In this document: positions 11,027 to 22,067 of the stretch, in pieces
How the letters are laid out: every line of letters begins with the position of its first letter
How positions within the stretch are numbered: the stretch's first letter is position 1
Assembly (NCBI GenBank): GCA_020055645.1
Contig: CM034546.1
Coordinates: 87,420,001-87,484,000, forward strand
Source of the DNA: Tomocerus qinae
Lineage: Eukaryota; Arthropoda; Collembola; Entomobryomorpha; Tomoceridae
Length of the DNA: 64,000 bases
Reading direction: 5' to 3'
Translations under genes and position numbers: made by a program
Notes under the pieces: generated by a model
The model's input: the letters and a program-made list of their open reading frames with translations, nothing else
What the model was told of the DNA's origin: nothing
Database searches by the model: none

Positions 11027-11937
11027 GGTCCATATACTCACTAGCTTTATTTATAACAGGGCCTGGGCCCAAAGCTGGTGTAGGCATGGTAAAGTTGGTC
11101 TTTCCGGTCATATTGAAATTGGAATTTCACTTTTTTTCGTCGTGGATCTAAATTGAATGATTTAGATCCACGGCTTATGACCAAGCCATAGTCAAAATTT
11201 GGTTGCTCCTCGGAACGTGACGTCATACATATCTGAGGTGATAATAGCCGTGGATCTAAATCGTTCAATTTAGATCCACGATGAAAAAAAGTGAAATTCC
11301 ATTTTCAATTGCCCGGAACGGTCAACATTATTATGTAAACCATCTCACTATGACTACACAAGCTTTGGCCTGGGCCCTATGACCGGCTAGTCTATATAAA
11401 TAATGTCTTAGAAGCGACTGAATAGTCATGTATCATGAGGCTCAGTTGTATCGCTTTGCCGAAGGCCTCGCAAAGGCTACTCCGGCCCTGTATATAGTGT
11501 TATAAGTAGTAGATGGTAATAGTAGGAGTACTAGTAGTAGTAGTGGATGTATTCTCGGTGCAGACAGAGTAGACAGTTGGAATTGTGTGACAGGAGAGTT
11601 CAAGTATTATTGATGAGTTGCCATAAATAGAGCTATTCATTTCTGTCAGACCTCCGCAGCCTCTACAGATTGCCTCATATTTTATTTTCGTCTTGATACA
11701 TCCATATTACATCCCTCTTCTCATTTGTCACTCTGTCCATACACCAGCACTAGTGATACTCACTCTTCCGTACATCTATCTATTACCTATACCCTCTTGT
11801 CCTTCGATCACCTTTACCCTACCACCGTCTACATTACAAATACCTATTCCCCTATTATTAGATTAAATCCTTATATTATAAGAGCCGGTCACAGGGCCCA
11901 GGCTCTGTTATAAATAAATCTAGTGAATATATGGACC
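11027..11937. mobile_element. Nested foldback element, outer arms about 45 bp
   Basis: GGTCCATATACTCACTAG with TTATAACAGGGCCTGGGCCC at the left is mirrored by GGGCCCAGGCTCTGTTATAA to 11937 at the right. Inside, 11055-11395 is a second imperfect inverted repeat with two GTGGATCTAAAT palindromes and ends AGGGCCTGGGCCCAAAGC / GCTTTGGCCTGGGCCCT. The rest (11400-11880) is a TAG-rich microsatellite and non-coding DNA. A relative of the inner element lies at 33795-33960. Confidence 0.55.
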
Positions 11938-12446
11938 AAATTGTATGATGAGCAATAAGTATACAAATATCCTTTAATTTTCTATATACATGGTGGCCGC
12001 GAATGAATGACTCACACTTTGACCCTAAATAACTTCCAAACGGTTCAACATATTCTAACGAGACATACACCAATCGAAAGACCAAGCGAAAACTTAGAAA
12101 TTAGCTAAATATCAATACTAACAAAAATTTATTACTTGGTAAAATGTTGCTTGGACGAAAAAAGGTGAATTCGTACTCCCGTAAATGCCTCAATGCCACT
12201 TTGATCTTTAATAACGTTAGAATTTTTGGGTTCAGGTCAACGAGGTTAACGGCATCAAAAAGAGTGTGCGAAAGAGATAAGAATACCTTCTTCTGGAAAG
12301 TGACCCGCAAAGAAGAGTAACATTCATTGCAGAATTTTAGCAAAGTCAGATTAAAATCTCGATTTTGTAAGGGATGTGATTTGGAAAGTTGCAATAATAA
12401 TTGTTAGTTTCGACTGTTTTTCTGATTTGGTTACATCCCGGGTCGG

Positions 12447-12714
12447 GGTTGGATTGGACATAACGGTGCGCAAATTTCTAAGTCCCACAGCACCACTATA
12501 TCTCGGAACATTTAGACGTGACCCCCCAATGTTTCATCGGATCTTTATCGGACATGACCTGAAGGTCACGTTTCCACCCTCCCCACACCCGACGGGGGTA
12601 TGAGGAAAAATGACATTCCACCGGTTTTACACCTAAAATTGATCATTATGCTTATTTTATTTAGGTGGGGTTAGGTTAGGAGGTGGGAAATTTGCGCACC
12701 GTTGTCCAATCCCA
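12447..12714. mobile_element. MULE-like MITE, 10-bp target duplication
   Basis: The ends GGTTGGATTGGACATAACGG and CCGTTGTCCAATCCCA face inward, with CCCGGGTCGG repeated outside both (12437-12446 and 12715-12724). The internal sequence (CATGACCTGAAGGTCACGTT) matches the element at 541-906. Target length of 10 bp fits Mutator-like elements; no transposase is encoded. Confidence 0.75.
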
Positions 12715-13683
12715 CCCGGGTCGGTTATCTATCGCTGAAAAGTTTCAACGTTTCAAGGTCCCTCAAAAAAAGGAAGGCGTGAAAATTCCGAGAAAATATC
12801 CCAGAGGAGTAAAAAACAAGCCCTCAAGCACTGACACAGCAGTGTGAGGTTAATTTTAAGGTCCACGTTATTCATAATTTTATATTCGTATTTAATCACG
12901 TGGGATAAGATTTATGAATTGGAAAAACTGTCCAAAAACGTGTCTTAACTGTCCAGATTACCTTCCTTACAAAATCGAGATTTTAGTCTGACTTTGCAAA
13001 AATTCCGCAATGAATGTTACTCTTTTTTGCGGGTCACATTCCAGAAGAAGGTATTCTTATTTTTACACTTTAAAACATTTGGGTTTTACTCAAAATTGCA
13101 CGCTCTTTTCGATGCCGTTAACCTTGTTGACCTGAACCCAATAATTCTAACGTTATTAAGTAGCGGTAGCTGCTTTATAGGAATGACCAATCTGTCTGTC
13201 TGTCTGTCCGTCCGTAAGCACGATAACTTTCGAACGGAATGAAATAATCCGTTCAAACTTTTTTTACGCATTCTAGGGGTTAAAAGACAGGTCAAGTTCG
13301 TGAATGGGCAAAATCGGCCACACCCTCTGACCAGGGGTGGGGTTCGAAAATTAAAACTTAACGTAACTTTCGTTCTGTGCGTCGGAAAAAGTCGTGTAAT
13401 ACCTCGTTCGATATCAGAATGACTTCAGAAACACTATTAAGTAGGTTACAGTCATCCCCTGACAGGGGAAGGGGGTAAAAACATAAAAATTAACGTAACT
13501 TCTGTTACATTCGTCCTAAAAAATCGTTTAATACCTCGTTCGATATCAGAATGATCTAAGGAACACTATTAAGTAGGTTACAGTCATCCCCTGACAGGGG
13601 AAGGGGGTAAAAACATAAAAATTGATGTAATTTCCGTTATATTCATCCTAAAGCATTGTTTAATACCTCGTTCGATATCAGAA

Positions 13684-13859
13684 CAGGGCCGCAGCGAGGG
13701 GGGGGGCCAGGGGGCCCGGGCCCCCCCCGAAATCGAAGAAAAGAAAGGAATTTTTGCCTTAAAACCCAAAATTTTTTCGCGCTACGCGCGAATATAGTAT
13801 ATATTTTCAATTATTATTTGTCGGGCCCCCTCCGAAATTTTTTTCTGGCTGCGGCCCTG
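13684..13859. mobile_element. hAT-type MITE, TSD TATCAGAA
   Basis: Starts CAGGGCCGCAG and ends CTGCGGCCCTG, with TATCAGAA on both sides (13676-13683, 13860-13867). The 8-bp duplication and CAGGG-type ends fit the hAT superfamily. It sits in one of the 124-bp tandem units. The interior has G- and C-homopolymer stems and no gene. A sister copy is at 44911-45049. Confidence 0.85.
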
Positions 13860-14726
13860 TATCAGAATGATCTAAAGAACACTATTAAGTATGTTAAAGT
13901 CATCCCCTGACAGGGGGAGGTTGTAAAAACATAAAAATTGATGTAATTTCCGTTATATTCATCCTAAAACATTGTTTAATACCTCGTTCGATATCAGAAT
14001 GATTTAAGGACGCAGTTTACGTTGGTTGCTAACGAAATAAATATAATTTCCAAAATTTATCCCGTCAATTGTCACATCCGAAACCCCATAGTTAACCTAC
14101 CCGGCCATTCCACTACCTCAAGGGAAAGTTTTGGCAGTTCAATATTGATAAACAAGATGCTATCAAGTCAATAACAAAATGAATTCCATGCGACATAAAC
14201 GGCCGTCTTATGGTATAGTATTTGTAAATCTATTGGTTAGTACTTTGGTTAGTACTATATCACTATGACTACGGCGTCAATGCTTGTACTTGACGGCTGT
14301 TTATGTCACATGGACAATAGACATCCTTGATAGTAGTTATAACAACCATGGTTATAACTTAAACTTATTCAAGTATGAATGCATTAGAGAAAGATGCAAA
14401 CAAAAAAGATTTTGTACTATTACTAAAGTAATAACATTGCCAATGACGACAGGTGGAAATGCTACTACAAGTCAGTATAGAAATCTTTATAATATAATAC
14501 ACTTCCCCGTTTCCTAGAAACTAATTTTTTGGAATTGCATTTACTTATGCCCTCGGTATTCCATCAACAGCAATTCGGGTCAACCTCCATGCATTTAAAA
14601 TTCATCATAATATCTTTACATCGACTGTTATAACTTCCGGAGGATCAGTCTGATTTTTATGGGACCTACATTTTTGGAACCGTGGACTATCAAGGAACAA
14701 AAGTTAGCATTCGGAATTTTGATATA

Positions 14727-15500
14727 CCGTAATAATCGATATAATTCCCCGCATCGAAATAGTTCCCCGGTAGGAGAACTATATCGATTTTCCCCCGTAA
14801 ATGTCAGCCTTTGAAACTATAATTCCCCGTTTCGAAATAATTCCCCGGTCAAAATTTAGGGCATTTGGTACGTGTGTACTAAAACACATGTATTTACAGT
14901 TTAATTACAGGTGTACTTACAGCAAGTACATGTGTACTAAAAGAGAAGGGAAGCAATATAAATATGTTTAGAAAAAAATTGCTGGGGTGGGACATTTTCA
15001 AATGTCACTTGAGTGAGTCCACTAAAAAAGAATTACGCATATTACATGTCGATGCTGCTGTCATTCCTGGAGGTTGCACTAAATATGTACAAGCGGCTGA
15101 TGTGTGTTGGAAAAACCTTTCAAGGACTCCATCCGGGCACAATACAATGAATGGGTGACAACACCTGGAAGCATTGAATTAACCAAAGGAGGAAACCCTA
15201 AGCCACCCCCATTGCTTATTGTCTGCAATTGGATGCCTTTAAACCAGGCAAAGATTGCAGTGCACGTAACCTATGGAAGCATTACTGTCCTCTGATGAAG
15301 AAAATTAATTACATTTTAATAAAACTTTAAATTTTTTTAAAAATAATGCATTGATAATCTAATCAATCTTGACTTTGAAACTATATTTCCCCGTTTCGAA
15401 ATAATTCCCCTTCCGGGGAATTATTTCGATTTTTCTTGCACAAAAGATGGCCATGAAACTATAATTCCCCCGAGGCGAGGTATTAATTCGATTATTACGG
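14727..15500. mobile_element. Tigger/pogo-like element remnant, TA target
   Basis: CCGTAATAATCGA at the left and TCGATTATTACGG-type sequence at the right form short TIRs, each next to TA (14725-14726 and 15501-15502). The subterminal region repeats ATTCCCCG motifs. It carries the 3' part of a pogo-type transposase. The element is internally deleted, at about 0.77 kb. Confidence 0.75.
14964..15295 (+). pseudogene. Tigger/pogo-type DDE transposase, C-terminal fragment
   Basis: Two overlapping frames read as one protein. The first (from 14964) gives GWDIFKCHL and DAAVIPGGCTKYVQAADVCW. The second (from about 15110) continues KPFKDSIRAQYNEW and ends about 60 residues later at 15293. The WDxFxxHL and VIPGGCTKYxQxxDVxxNKPFK segments are hallmarks of the DDE domain of pogo/Tigger transposases around and after the second catalytic Asp. 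A frameshift near 15110 and loss of the N-terminal DNA-binding domains and first catalytic Asp make it non-functional. Confidence 0.8.
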
Positions 15501-16118
15501 TAGTTGTTTTAAATGCATTTAAAAAAATCAAATTCCCAAAAAAATGAGTCATTTTTAGTTTTTTATAAAACGTTGATGTTTATGGTCCATTTAAAGCAAC
15601 CATATCAAAATTCCGAATGCTAACTTTTGTTCCTTGATAGTCCACGGTTCCAAAAATGTAGGTCCCATAAAAATCAGACTGATCCTCCGGAAGTTATAAT
15701 AGTCGATGTAAAAGATTTTTTAACATGCATTTTGATAGTCCCCTGTGGTTGCTATGCAGGTATGAAGTAAAACCTTAAGGAACATTATTAAATTTAAAAT
15801 AGACACTGTTTTACTCTATTGCCGCTAGTTTTTTACATCCATTTGTACATGGTTTATTAAAGATCAAAGTGGCATTGAGGCATTTACGGGAGTACGAATT
15901 AACCTTTTTTCGTCCAAGCAACATTTTACCAAGTAACAAATTTTTGTTAGTATTGATATTTAGCTAATTTCTAAGTTTTCGCTTGGTCTTTCGATTGGTG
16001 TATGTCTCGTTGGAATACGTTGAACCGTTTGGAAAATATTTAGGGTCAAAGTGTGAGTCATTCATTCGCTGCCACCCGTATATCAAACGGAATTGTTAGC
16101 CACCCAGCACTATTTTTG

Positions 16119-16365
16119 CATCTTTTCGGCTCATCCTATCTACCCGACACCAGACAGCCAACTACCCGACTCCTTCCCACCCGACGCCTGACAACGACCA
16201 AATCCTATCTACCCGACAACCGACAGCCAACTACCAGACACCCGATGCCTTCCCACCCGATGGCCGACAGCGGCCAAATCCTTCCCACCCGACGCCCGAC
16301 AACTAACTACCGGACACCCGATGCCTAACCAACCGACACCCGCCGCCTTCCCACCCGACATTTAG
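16119..16365. repeat. CCCGAC-rich minisatellite
   Basis: Irregular tandem motifs of CTACCCGACACC / TTCCCACCCGACGCC type with CCAAATC spacers. The open plus-strand frame (16053-16328) is composition-driven. Confidence 0.75.
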
Positions 16366-16376
16366 ATTGCTTGGAA

Positions 16377-16690
16377 AATTAAAAATTTTTACCCCATGGA
16401 TGTGCAAGTCATACGAAAGTTTGAAGGCATGGACTGTCATGTCATAAGATAGAGACATGAGCTTCCTCTATGCCAATACCAACACTGGTGTTGTAAGCAG
16501 AAAAGAATAGAAAAACGGTTAGCGATTACTGCCACATGGGATAACAGTTCAATACTGGAAATAACAATAAATGCGTGTCAGAGCCGCAGGGAGGGGGCCA
16601 GTAGTATAGAGGGGGGTATACGGCCCATGCATGGATAGATATGGACCTACTCCTTATACATGGATAGGTATGCACCTAAAGCTTGTGTTC
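16377..16690. other. Non-coding stretch with a partial hAT-like end
   Basis: Contains GAGCCGCAGGGAGGGGGCCA near 16579, resembling a decayed CAGGGCCGCAG end. No partner end or target duplication was found. Confidence 0.35.
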
Positions 16691-17149
16691 ATTTCTCCCT
16701 ATGAACTCAGGCACACATGCAGTCTCCCCATGTTCTCAGGCACTACATGCATTCTCCCTTCATTCTCAGGCACACATGCCCCTTTCTTAAACATGGAAGC
16801 AGGTATACAGCTAAAGCTTGCCTTTATTTGTCCCTATGTACTCAGGTACATGCATTATCCCTATGTACTCAGGTACATGCATTATCCCTATGTACTCAGG
16901 CACATGCATTATCCCTATGTACTCCGGTACATGCATTATCCCTATGTACTCCGGTACATGCATTATCCCTATGTACTTAGGCACATGCATTATCCCTACG
17001 CACTCAGGCATATGCATTATCCCTATGTTTTCAGGCACATGCATTATCCCTACGCACTCAGGCATATGCATTATCCCTATGTTTTCAGGCACATGCATTA
17101 TCCCTATGTTTTCAGGCACATGCATTATCCCTATGTTCTTAGGCACATG
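16690..17149. repeat. 27-bp minisatellite
   Basis: At least eleven units of 27 bp containing CATGCATTATCCCTATGT, with variable GTACTC / GTTTTC / GCACTC segments. Diverged, longer-period versions occupy 16690-16830. All frames are open because 27 is divisible by three (for example a 9-residue MHYPYVLRY repeat), so the 246-codon ORF is not evidence of a gene. The array continues at 17938-17990 on the far side of an inserted hAT-type element. Confidence 0.85.
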
Positions 17150-17929
17150 CAGGGCATGAAAAACCCAAAAACCCGGGTTTTTGGGTTATTGGGTGGGTTT
17201 TTGGGTAGCAAAATTAGCAAAAACCCGGGTTTTTGCTATGAAATGGGGCAATGTGAAAACCCAAGGATTAGAGCAGAATACAAGAACCCTAGTTTAAAAC
17301 ATCCGTTATTCCTATTCCTGGTTGGAGTAAGGCAGTGGTTGCACAAATACCTATCAATGTTATTGTTTTAATTAGGTTAGGTTAGGTCCCTCGAAAGCGG
17401 GTCCTGGCATGCCCTGTGTATTTCATGGCGCGATATTTTAAATTTGCAACCACTGTCTTACTTCAACCCTATTCCTTAATCAACGTAATGGGCAACTGAT
17501 ACAAGTAATTATTTGTCCATCCAAAATATTGAGATAAACAAGTTATGTTTATCTCAATATTTTGGAAATAAATGGAATACTTTCAATATTATAGTTGTCA
17601 AGTTCGTCTATATTAAGTCGCCTCCATACCTAATAACTACTTAATAACTTGCCAACCGAATATTTGATCAATATACTTTTGAGATTACCGTCAAATTACT
17701 ACAAATCGAATCGACAAATTCACTTTCATTATAATAAAAGTCTTCTTCCAGATCGCCCAAATAAAGAATCAAAATAAATATTAAGTTTGAATATGGAACA
17801 ATAGTAGAAGTCCAGTGAACCACAGTAGATGGCGGATACTACTGCAAAAACCCAATAACCCCAAAAACCCAGCAAAAACCCAAAAAGGCGGGTTTTTCCT
17901 AGGAAAAACCCTGCCTTTTTCATGCCCTG
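17150..17929. mobile_element. hAT-type non-autonomous element, TSD GGCACATG
   Basis: Begins CAGGGCATGAAAAACCC and ends GTTTTTCATGCCCTG, with GGCACATG on both sides (17142-17149, 17930-17937). Subterminal AAAAACCCGGGTTTTT-type palindromes are strong. It landed inside a 27-bp minisatellite unit. The interior holds an inverted repeat (17310-17346 with 17437-17467), a perfect 19-bp hairpin (17520-17565) and no transposase. A relative with the same subterminal motifs is at 43994-44750. Confidence 0.88.
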
Positions 17930-18027
17930 GGCACATGCATTATCCCTATGTACTCCGGTATATGTATTATGCCTACTTACATATGAATTATCCGCAAGGT
18001 GTCGAAAAACCTTAGTACAACCTAGGG

Positions 18028-18443
18028 CAAGGTGTCGAGTGTGCCGTAAATGCCGTAAATAGAATTTACGGCATTTGGTATTTGGCGGCATGCCGTAAAT
18101 GCCGTAAATTATTTTTTACGTTTTTAGCTGCTTTTATACATAAATTGATGTGGTAAGTGAGTAAAAACACGCTAAAAGTGATTTTATAAATCAATATTGT
18201 GTATTAACATTATTATATGCCACTATTGCCACTCCTTGTGGCTGAAAAGCTTTGAAAAGTAAAAAATTGTTTTATAACTTATGACAGTTGTCATTTATTA
18301 TAAAATGATCAAAATTATATTTTTTGTTCTTCCAGTAGTTGAATATTACTATTAAACTGCCAATGCCGTGTATTATGTATTTTACGGCTTTTACGGCATG
18401 CGGCATCTGAAAATAATTTACGGCATGCCGACTGTATACTCTG
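18028..18443. mobile_element. hAT-type non-autonomous element, TSD ACCTAGGG
   Basis: ACCTAGGG lies at 18020-18027 and 18444-18451. The interior ends are rich in TGCCGTAAATGCCGTAAA and its complement. The terminal bases (CAAGGTGTCG / CTGTATACTCTG) match only loosely, so the TIR has decayed or is short. The 8-bp duplication supports hAT. No gene inside. Confidence 0.75.
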
Positions 18444-18655
18444 ACCTAGGGTCAACTTTTCTGTATTGAAATAGCACTGTGACTATTGGCAACTTTCCAT
18501 GGTCGTCCACCGGGAGTCACAAAATAGTCTAAAACTTGACCGTAGTACAACCTAGGGTCAACTTTTCTGTATTGAAATAGCACTGTAACTATTGGCAACT
18601 GACCATGGTCGTCCACCGGGGTCACATTTTGGACTCGGGGTAAAGGGTTACGTTA
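18444..18655. repeat. Dispersed repeat, two tandem copies
   Basis: A unit of about 100 bp (CTAGGGTCAACTTTTCTGTA onward) occurs at about 18446 and again at about 18549. The second copy and its right flank match 36950-37105, which gives an unoccupied-site reference for the element at 18656-21135. Confidence 0.7.
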
Positions 18656-18951
18656 TTGGAGATTCACGATCACTTTGATCGTATCTAATAACACATAGCA
18701 TAGAAAGGATACAGCAGAAAATTTGTACAGGTGACAGGAGGTATCTGTAACCAATACATTTCTATGGTAATTGCCAGTTTAACATGTGAAGGGTCTGTCC
18801 GCCCGTACTGGCTCGTGTAAAAGTGATTTTGATATCATCACTAGGCTGTTTCCTGCTGTGTGAAAAACAAGGAAATTTCTAGTCCTCTTTCTTGACACGT
18901 TTCGACAATTTTGCAGATTTAATAATTATGCAATAAGTAATGATAATTGTC

Positions 18952-19903
18952 ATTTTACTTTGAAAAGGAACCTATATGAGTGTTCGAATTAATATTATGA
19001 TTAAATAGCCTGTCACCATGGCCATTTTGTAAAATTTCAGTGTTTCGAAATTAAAAGAATAGGGGATAAGTTGGGATTAAGACTACTTTGTGGGAGTTTA
19101 CAATCTGTCTGTCTGTCCATTTTTCTGTAAACAATGCTTACTAAGAATAGTATTATTTTGATTGAGAAAAGATTAAGATAAGCATCCAAACTATTTCAAA
19201 TCTGGTGGTCAAAAGCACTGTTTAGTTTGAAAATCAGCAAAATCAGACATCCTCCCTATGCCTTGTCTTTTGTCTAGGGAGGATTAGAAGATCAAAATAG
19301 ATGTAGATTGTAAATGTAACCCTGTACCGAGCAGGTTTCCTTTCCCAGTGAGGTTCAAACTGGATACCCCACAAACCTAATTTAGTTTGTCACAATATAA
19401 CCTAACCATAGAATAGGGCGGCTGCATACTTTATTAATTTTAGCTTTAGTCCTTTTCCGGCAGACAGAAAGCAAAACAGGCTATTGTCGTACTGTTAACT
19501 GCCAGGGTCTACACAGTTTTCTAAGTTACGTTGAACCAGGCTGCAGACAAAGAGTAAAACAGGAGCTCGTCACTTGAACGACTTGAAGTAACAGGAGCTG
19601 TCACTGTCATAGTAACATTTTTGAAAATCGTGAGCTAGAGCCTGATTTGATTGAAAGTACACTTTTAGATCATGTATCTAAAGGACTAGAGATGTTACAT
19701 CTAAAGATGTTTGCGATCTAGTGACTTAACCTCCGCTACTTTTTTACATCCGTTTGAACAATATTTATAATATTTTGGTTTCTAATTTTACTGGGAAATA
19801 TAGGGGAAACTCCCCCGGGGGAAACCCTGGCTATTTTCCATAGATACAAATTAATATACAATTTCGAAAACTCATGTAGGTTCTTTTTCAAAGTAAAATC
19901 TCA
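18952..19903. mobile_element. Nested TIR element, about 950 bp, AATT target
   Basis: TIRs of about 43 bp (ATTTTACTTTGAAAARGAAC core) face inward. AATT stands on both outer sides and only once at the matching place in the intact right arm of the host element. Inside are a CTGTCTGTCTGTCC motif (about 19105) and CCGCTACTTTTTTACATCCG (about 19733), as in the block at 13156-15861. No gene. Confidence 0.7.
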
Positions 19904-20559
19904 ATTAGGACTCATGAATAGCGCAAAATATGACTTCCCGCCGCAGGAGTAATTTCTCATTCTTATTGTAGTCTACTGAACTACACAATGCACACCCCAA
20001 CACAATTGTTGAAAGTGGAAGATTTCTCCAGATTCTCATGAATTCCCAGACCATGCAAATATTACATTATTGTGATAATATTATCCTATGCACTAGTATG
20101 ATGATTGGCTACAATTTTATTACTAGTAGGCAAAATTGATGCGAAGGAGGGAATTTTAGTCCACGACATTCGACTATATGACTACAGATCATAAAAGCCG
20201 AGAAGAAATTAGACAGGAACGCCGGCTTGCCCGTGAAAAGGTTCTGCTTCAACAAGCGGTATTCATCCCTCCTCCTCTCCTCCTCCAAACAGGATTACTC
20301 TATTAGGACGCTTGAGACGAATGTTCAACAATATTATGAAGTAAAATTACAAAGAAAAATGATCCATAAAATCTATACATAGTTTCTAATCTATACAAAA
20401 TTTTCCAAAACTTTTGAAATATAATGATAAAGGTTGTACCATCCTTTTTATTTGGTTTTGCTTTGTACTATTAAATTAAAAAGAGTTAGTAAAATGTAAT
20501 TTTGTTTTAAATGCTACTTATTCATATGAATAAGAAACCGTAATAATATAACAGCATAA

Positions 20560-20592
20560 TAAAAGTCGACCGTGCACGGTCGACTTTTATTA
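20560..20592. repeat. Perfect palindrome, about 32 bp
   Basis: AAAGTCGACCGTGCACGGTC and its mirror form an uninterrupted palindrome centred on GTGCAC, in the middle of the long-TIR element. It could mark the symmetric centre or a protein-binding site. Confidence 0.7.
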
Positions 20593-21135
20593 GTAAGTAT
20601 TATGCTGGAAAGTTAGATATATTTATATTATAGTTGAATGTCTTGGACTAAAATTCCCTCCTTCGCATCAATTTTGCTTACTAGTAATAAAATTGTAGCC
20701 AATCATCATACTAGTACATAGGATAATATTATCACAATAATATAATATTTGCATCTAATCTTGATTTACCTGGTCTGGGAATTCATGAGAATCTGGAGAA
20801 ATCTTCCACTTTCAGCAATTGTGATGGGGTGTGCAGTAGTTGAGTAGTACTTGAGTCCTAATTATCATTGCATAATTATTAAATCTGTAAAATTGTCGAA
20901 ACTTGTCAAGCAAGAGGACTAGAAATTTCCTTGTTTTTCACACAGCAGGAAATAGACTAGTGATGATATCAAAATCACTTTTACACGAACCAGTACGGGC
21001 GGACAGACCCTTCACATGTTAAACTGGCAATTACCATAGAAATGTATTGGTTACAGATACCTCCTGTACAAATCTGCTGTATCCTTTTTATGCTATGTGT
21101 TATTAGATACGATCAAAGTGATCGTGAATCTCCAA

Positions 21136-21800
21136 TACCCTTACCTGTCATTATGCATACTGCCCAGTTGCCATGGATACTGTCCAAATAATCATTTCAG
21201 ACGCATAAAACAGACTTCTTTTGTTCTCATCCGGCCACGGGATTGGTTAACATTTTTCAAATTTCAACATTTTATTGGTTATTTCCATGGCGAAAATTCT
21301 ATAGGTGACAACTATTTTTTGGAAAGGGATGCATTTCACAATAGAGGTTTCCCACAATTGGTGACCGGTCACTAAAATAACATGAATAGGTATTGAAATG
21401 TCTACAGTACCTGCCTGTGTTATCCTGGAATTGTGGGAAACGTCTATTTATTGTTGCATTGAGCAGACAATGAAGTATTTTGTAAACTAAATCACACTTT
21501 GCTTTTTATTAATTATTGTAATCACAGTTCATTAACACTAAAATTTACAACTGAGTATTCTATGAGTTATTTCTATGATTCTGTATCTTATTTGGTACTG
21601 CTACTAATTATTGATTAGAAACATTGCATGTTTACTTTAGAAGTGTGTTTTTCACTAGTTGCTGATGCTGCTATGTAGGATCTTTAAGCGACTTGTAAAT
21701 TTCTGTAAATTTTTGAGACCCTTTCAATTTCTCAAGTTCGTGTCTTCCCGATATATGTATTTCCAGGTAGGTTACCCCCTACTCATAATTGAGATAGCTT
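21136..21800. other. Non-coding flank
   Basis: No supported ORF or repeat. It begins with CTTACCTGTCATTATGCATACTG, shared in part with 37075-37100, as expected for the target sequence of the upstream element. Confidence 0.4.
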
Positions 21801-22067
21801 ATTAAGCATCACTGAACACGACATCTACCGTTTACTTTTAAAGTTGTTAAATAGAGAAGAAGCAATTTATTGTTCTAAAGCGTGTTAGCATGTGATATGG
21901 GTAGGGAGGAGCAGAGGCGGTAGTAGGAAATGTAAACAAAAACCATGTGGTTAACATTCCTTCAACCATCATTCAATTTTTGTTTTGGTTATCGTCTTTA
22001 CTGTACTTGAATATTGTCCTCGTTCAAGCAATTGTCTTACCGTTGTCGGCTGCGAATCTTGATGTCT

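Larger units (their letters stand above)
14613..15715. mobile_element. Foldback element split by a Tigger/pogo insertion
   Basis: Arms of about 115 bp (14615-14726 and 15602-15715) contain AACTTCCGGAGGATCAGTCT and its reverse complement. The left arm stops exactly at the TA target of the element at 14727-15500, showing that the foldback was there first. Confidence 0.75.
13156..15861. mobile_element. Insertion block: CTGTC-type repeat with 124-bp tandem units and nested elements
   Basis: This 2.7-kb block interrupts the right arm of the foldback. It begins with the CTGTCTGTCTGTCCGTCCGT motif and the GATAACTTTCGAACGG motif, then carries about four tandem units of about 124 bp (13370-14010; CATCCCCTGACAGGGGAAGG is a hallmark). 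Near its right end is CCGCTAGTTTTTTACATCCA, which also occurs in variant form near 19735 downstream of another CTGTC motif, so these may be the two ends of one element family. Segment 14010-14610 is otherwise non-coding apart from a small inverted repeat (14162-14210 with 14290-14335). Confidence 0.55.
11985..16090. mobile_element. Composite foldback element with nested insertions
   Basis: The left arm, 11985-12376, is contiguous. Its reverse complement is split on the right into 12962-13155 and 15862-16090. Joining those two pieces restores one arm of about 400 bp, so 13156-15861 is a later insertion; the junction sequence ATTAA lies on both sides of it. The original foldback therefore had arms of about 400 bp around a centre of about 580 bp, which carries the MULE-like MITE at 12447-12714. 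The minus-strand ORF 12101-12394 and plus-strand ORF 12994-13242 are the same arm sequence read from opposite sides, not genes. Confidence 0.75.
18656..21135. mobile_element. Long-TIR element, about 2.5 kb, TA target
   Basis: TTGGAGATTCACGATCAC at the left and its complement at the right are flanked by TA. The right arm is contiguous (20630-21135). The left arm is in two parts (18656-18951 and 19904-20190) separated by a nested TIR element. The homologous locus near 37060-37100 lacks the insertion, which fixes both ends. The centre (20190-20630) has a short non-conserved frame and a perfect palindrome at about 20560-20592. Superfamily is not determined; no transposase was seen. Confidence 0.75.

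Noticed and set aside
16631..17371. 246-codon plus-strand ORF and opposing 111-codon ORF
   Set aside because: Both are produced by a 27-bp minisatellite open in all frames; the frame is not linked to any unique coding sequence and crosses into a hAT-type element.
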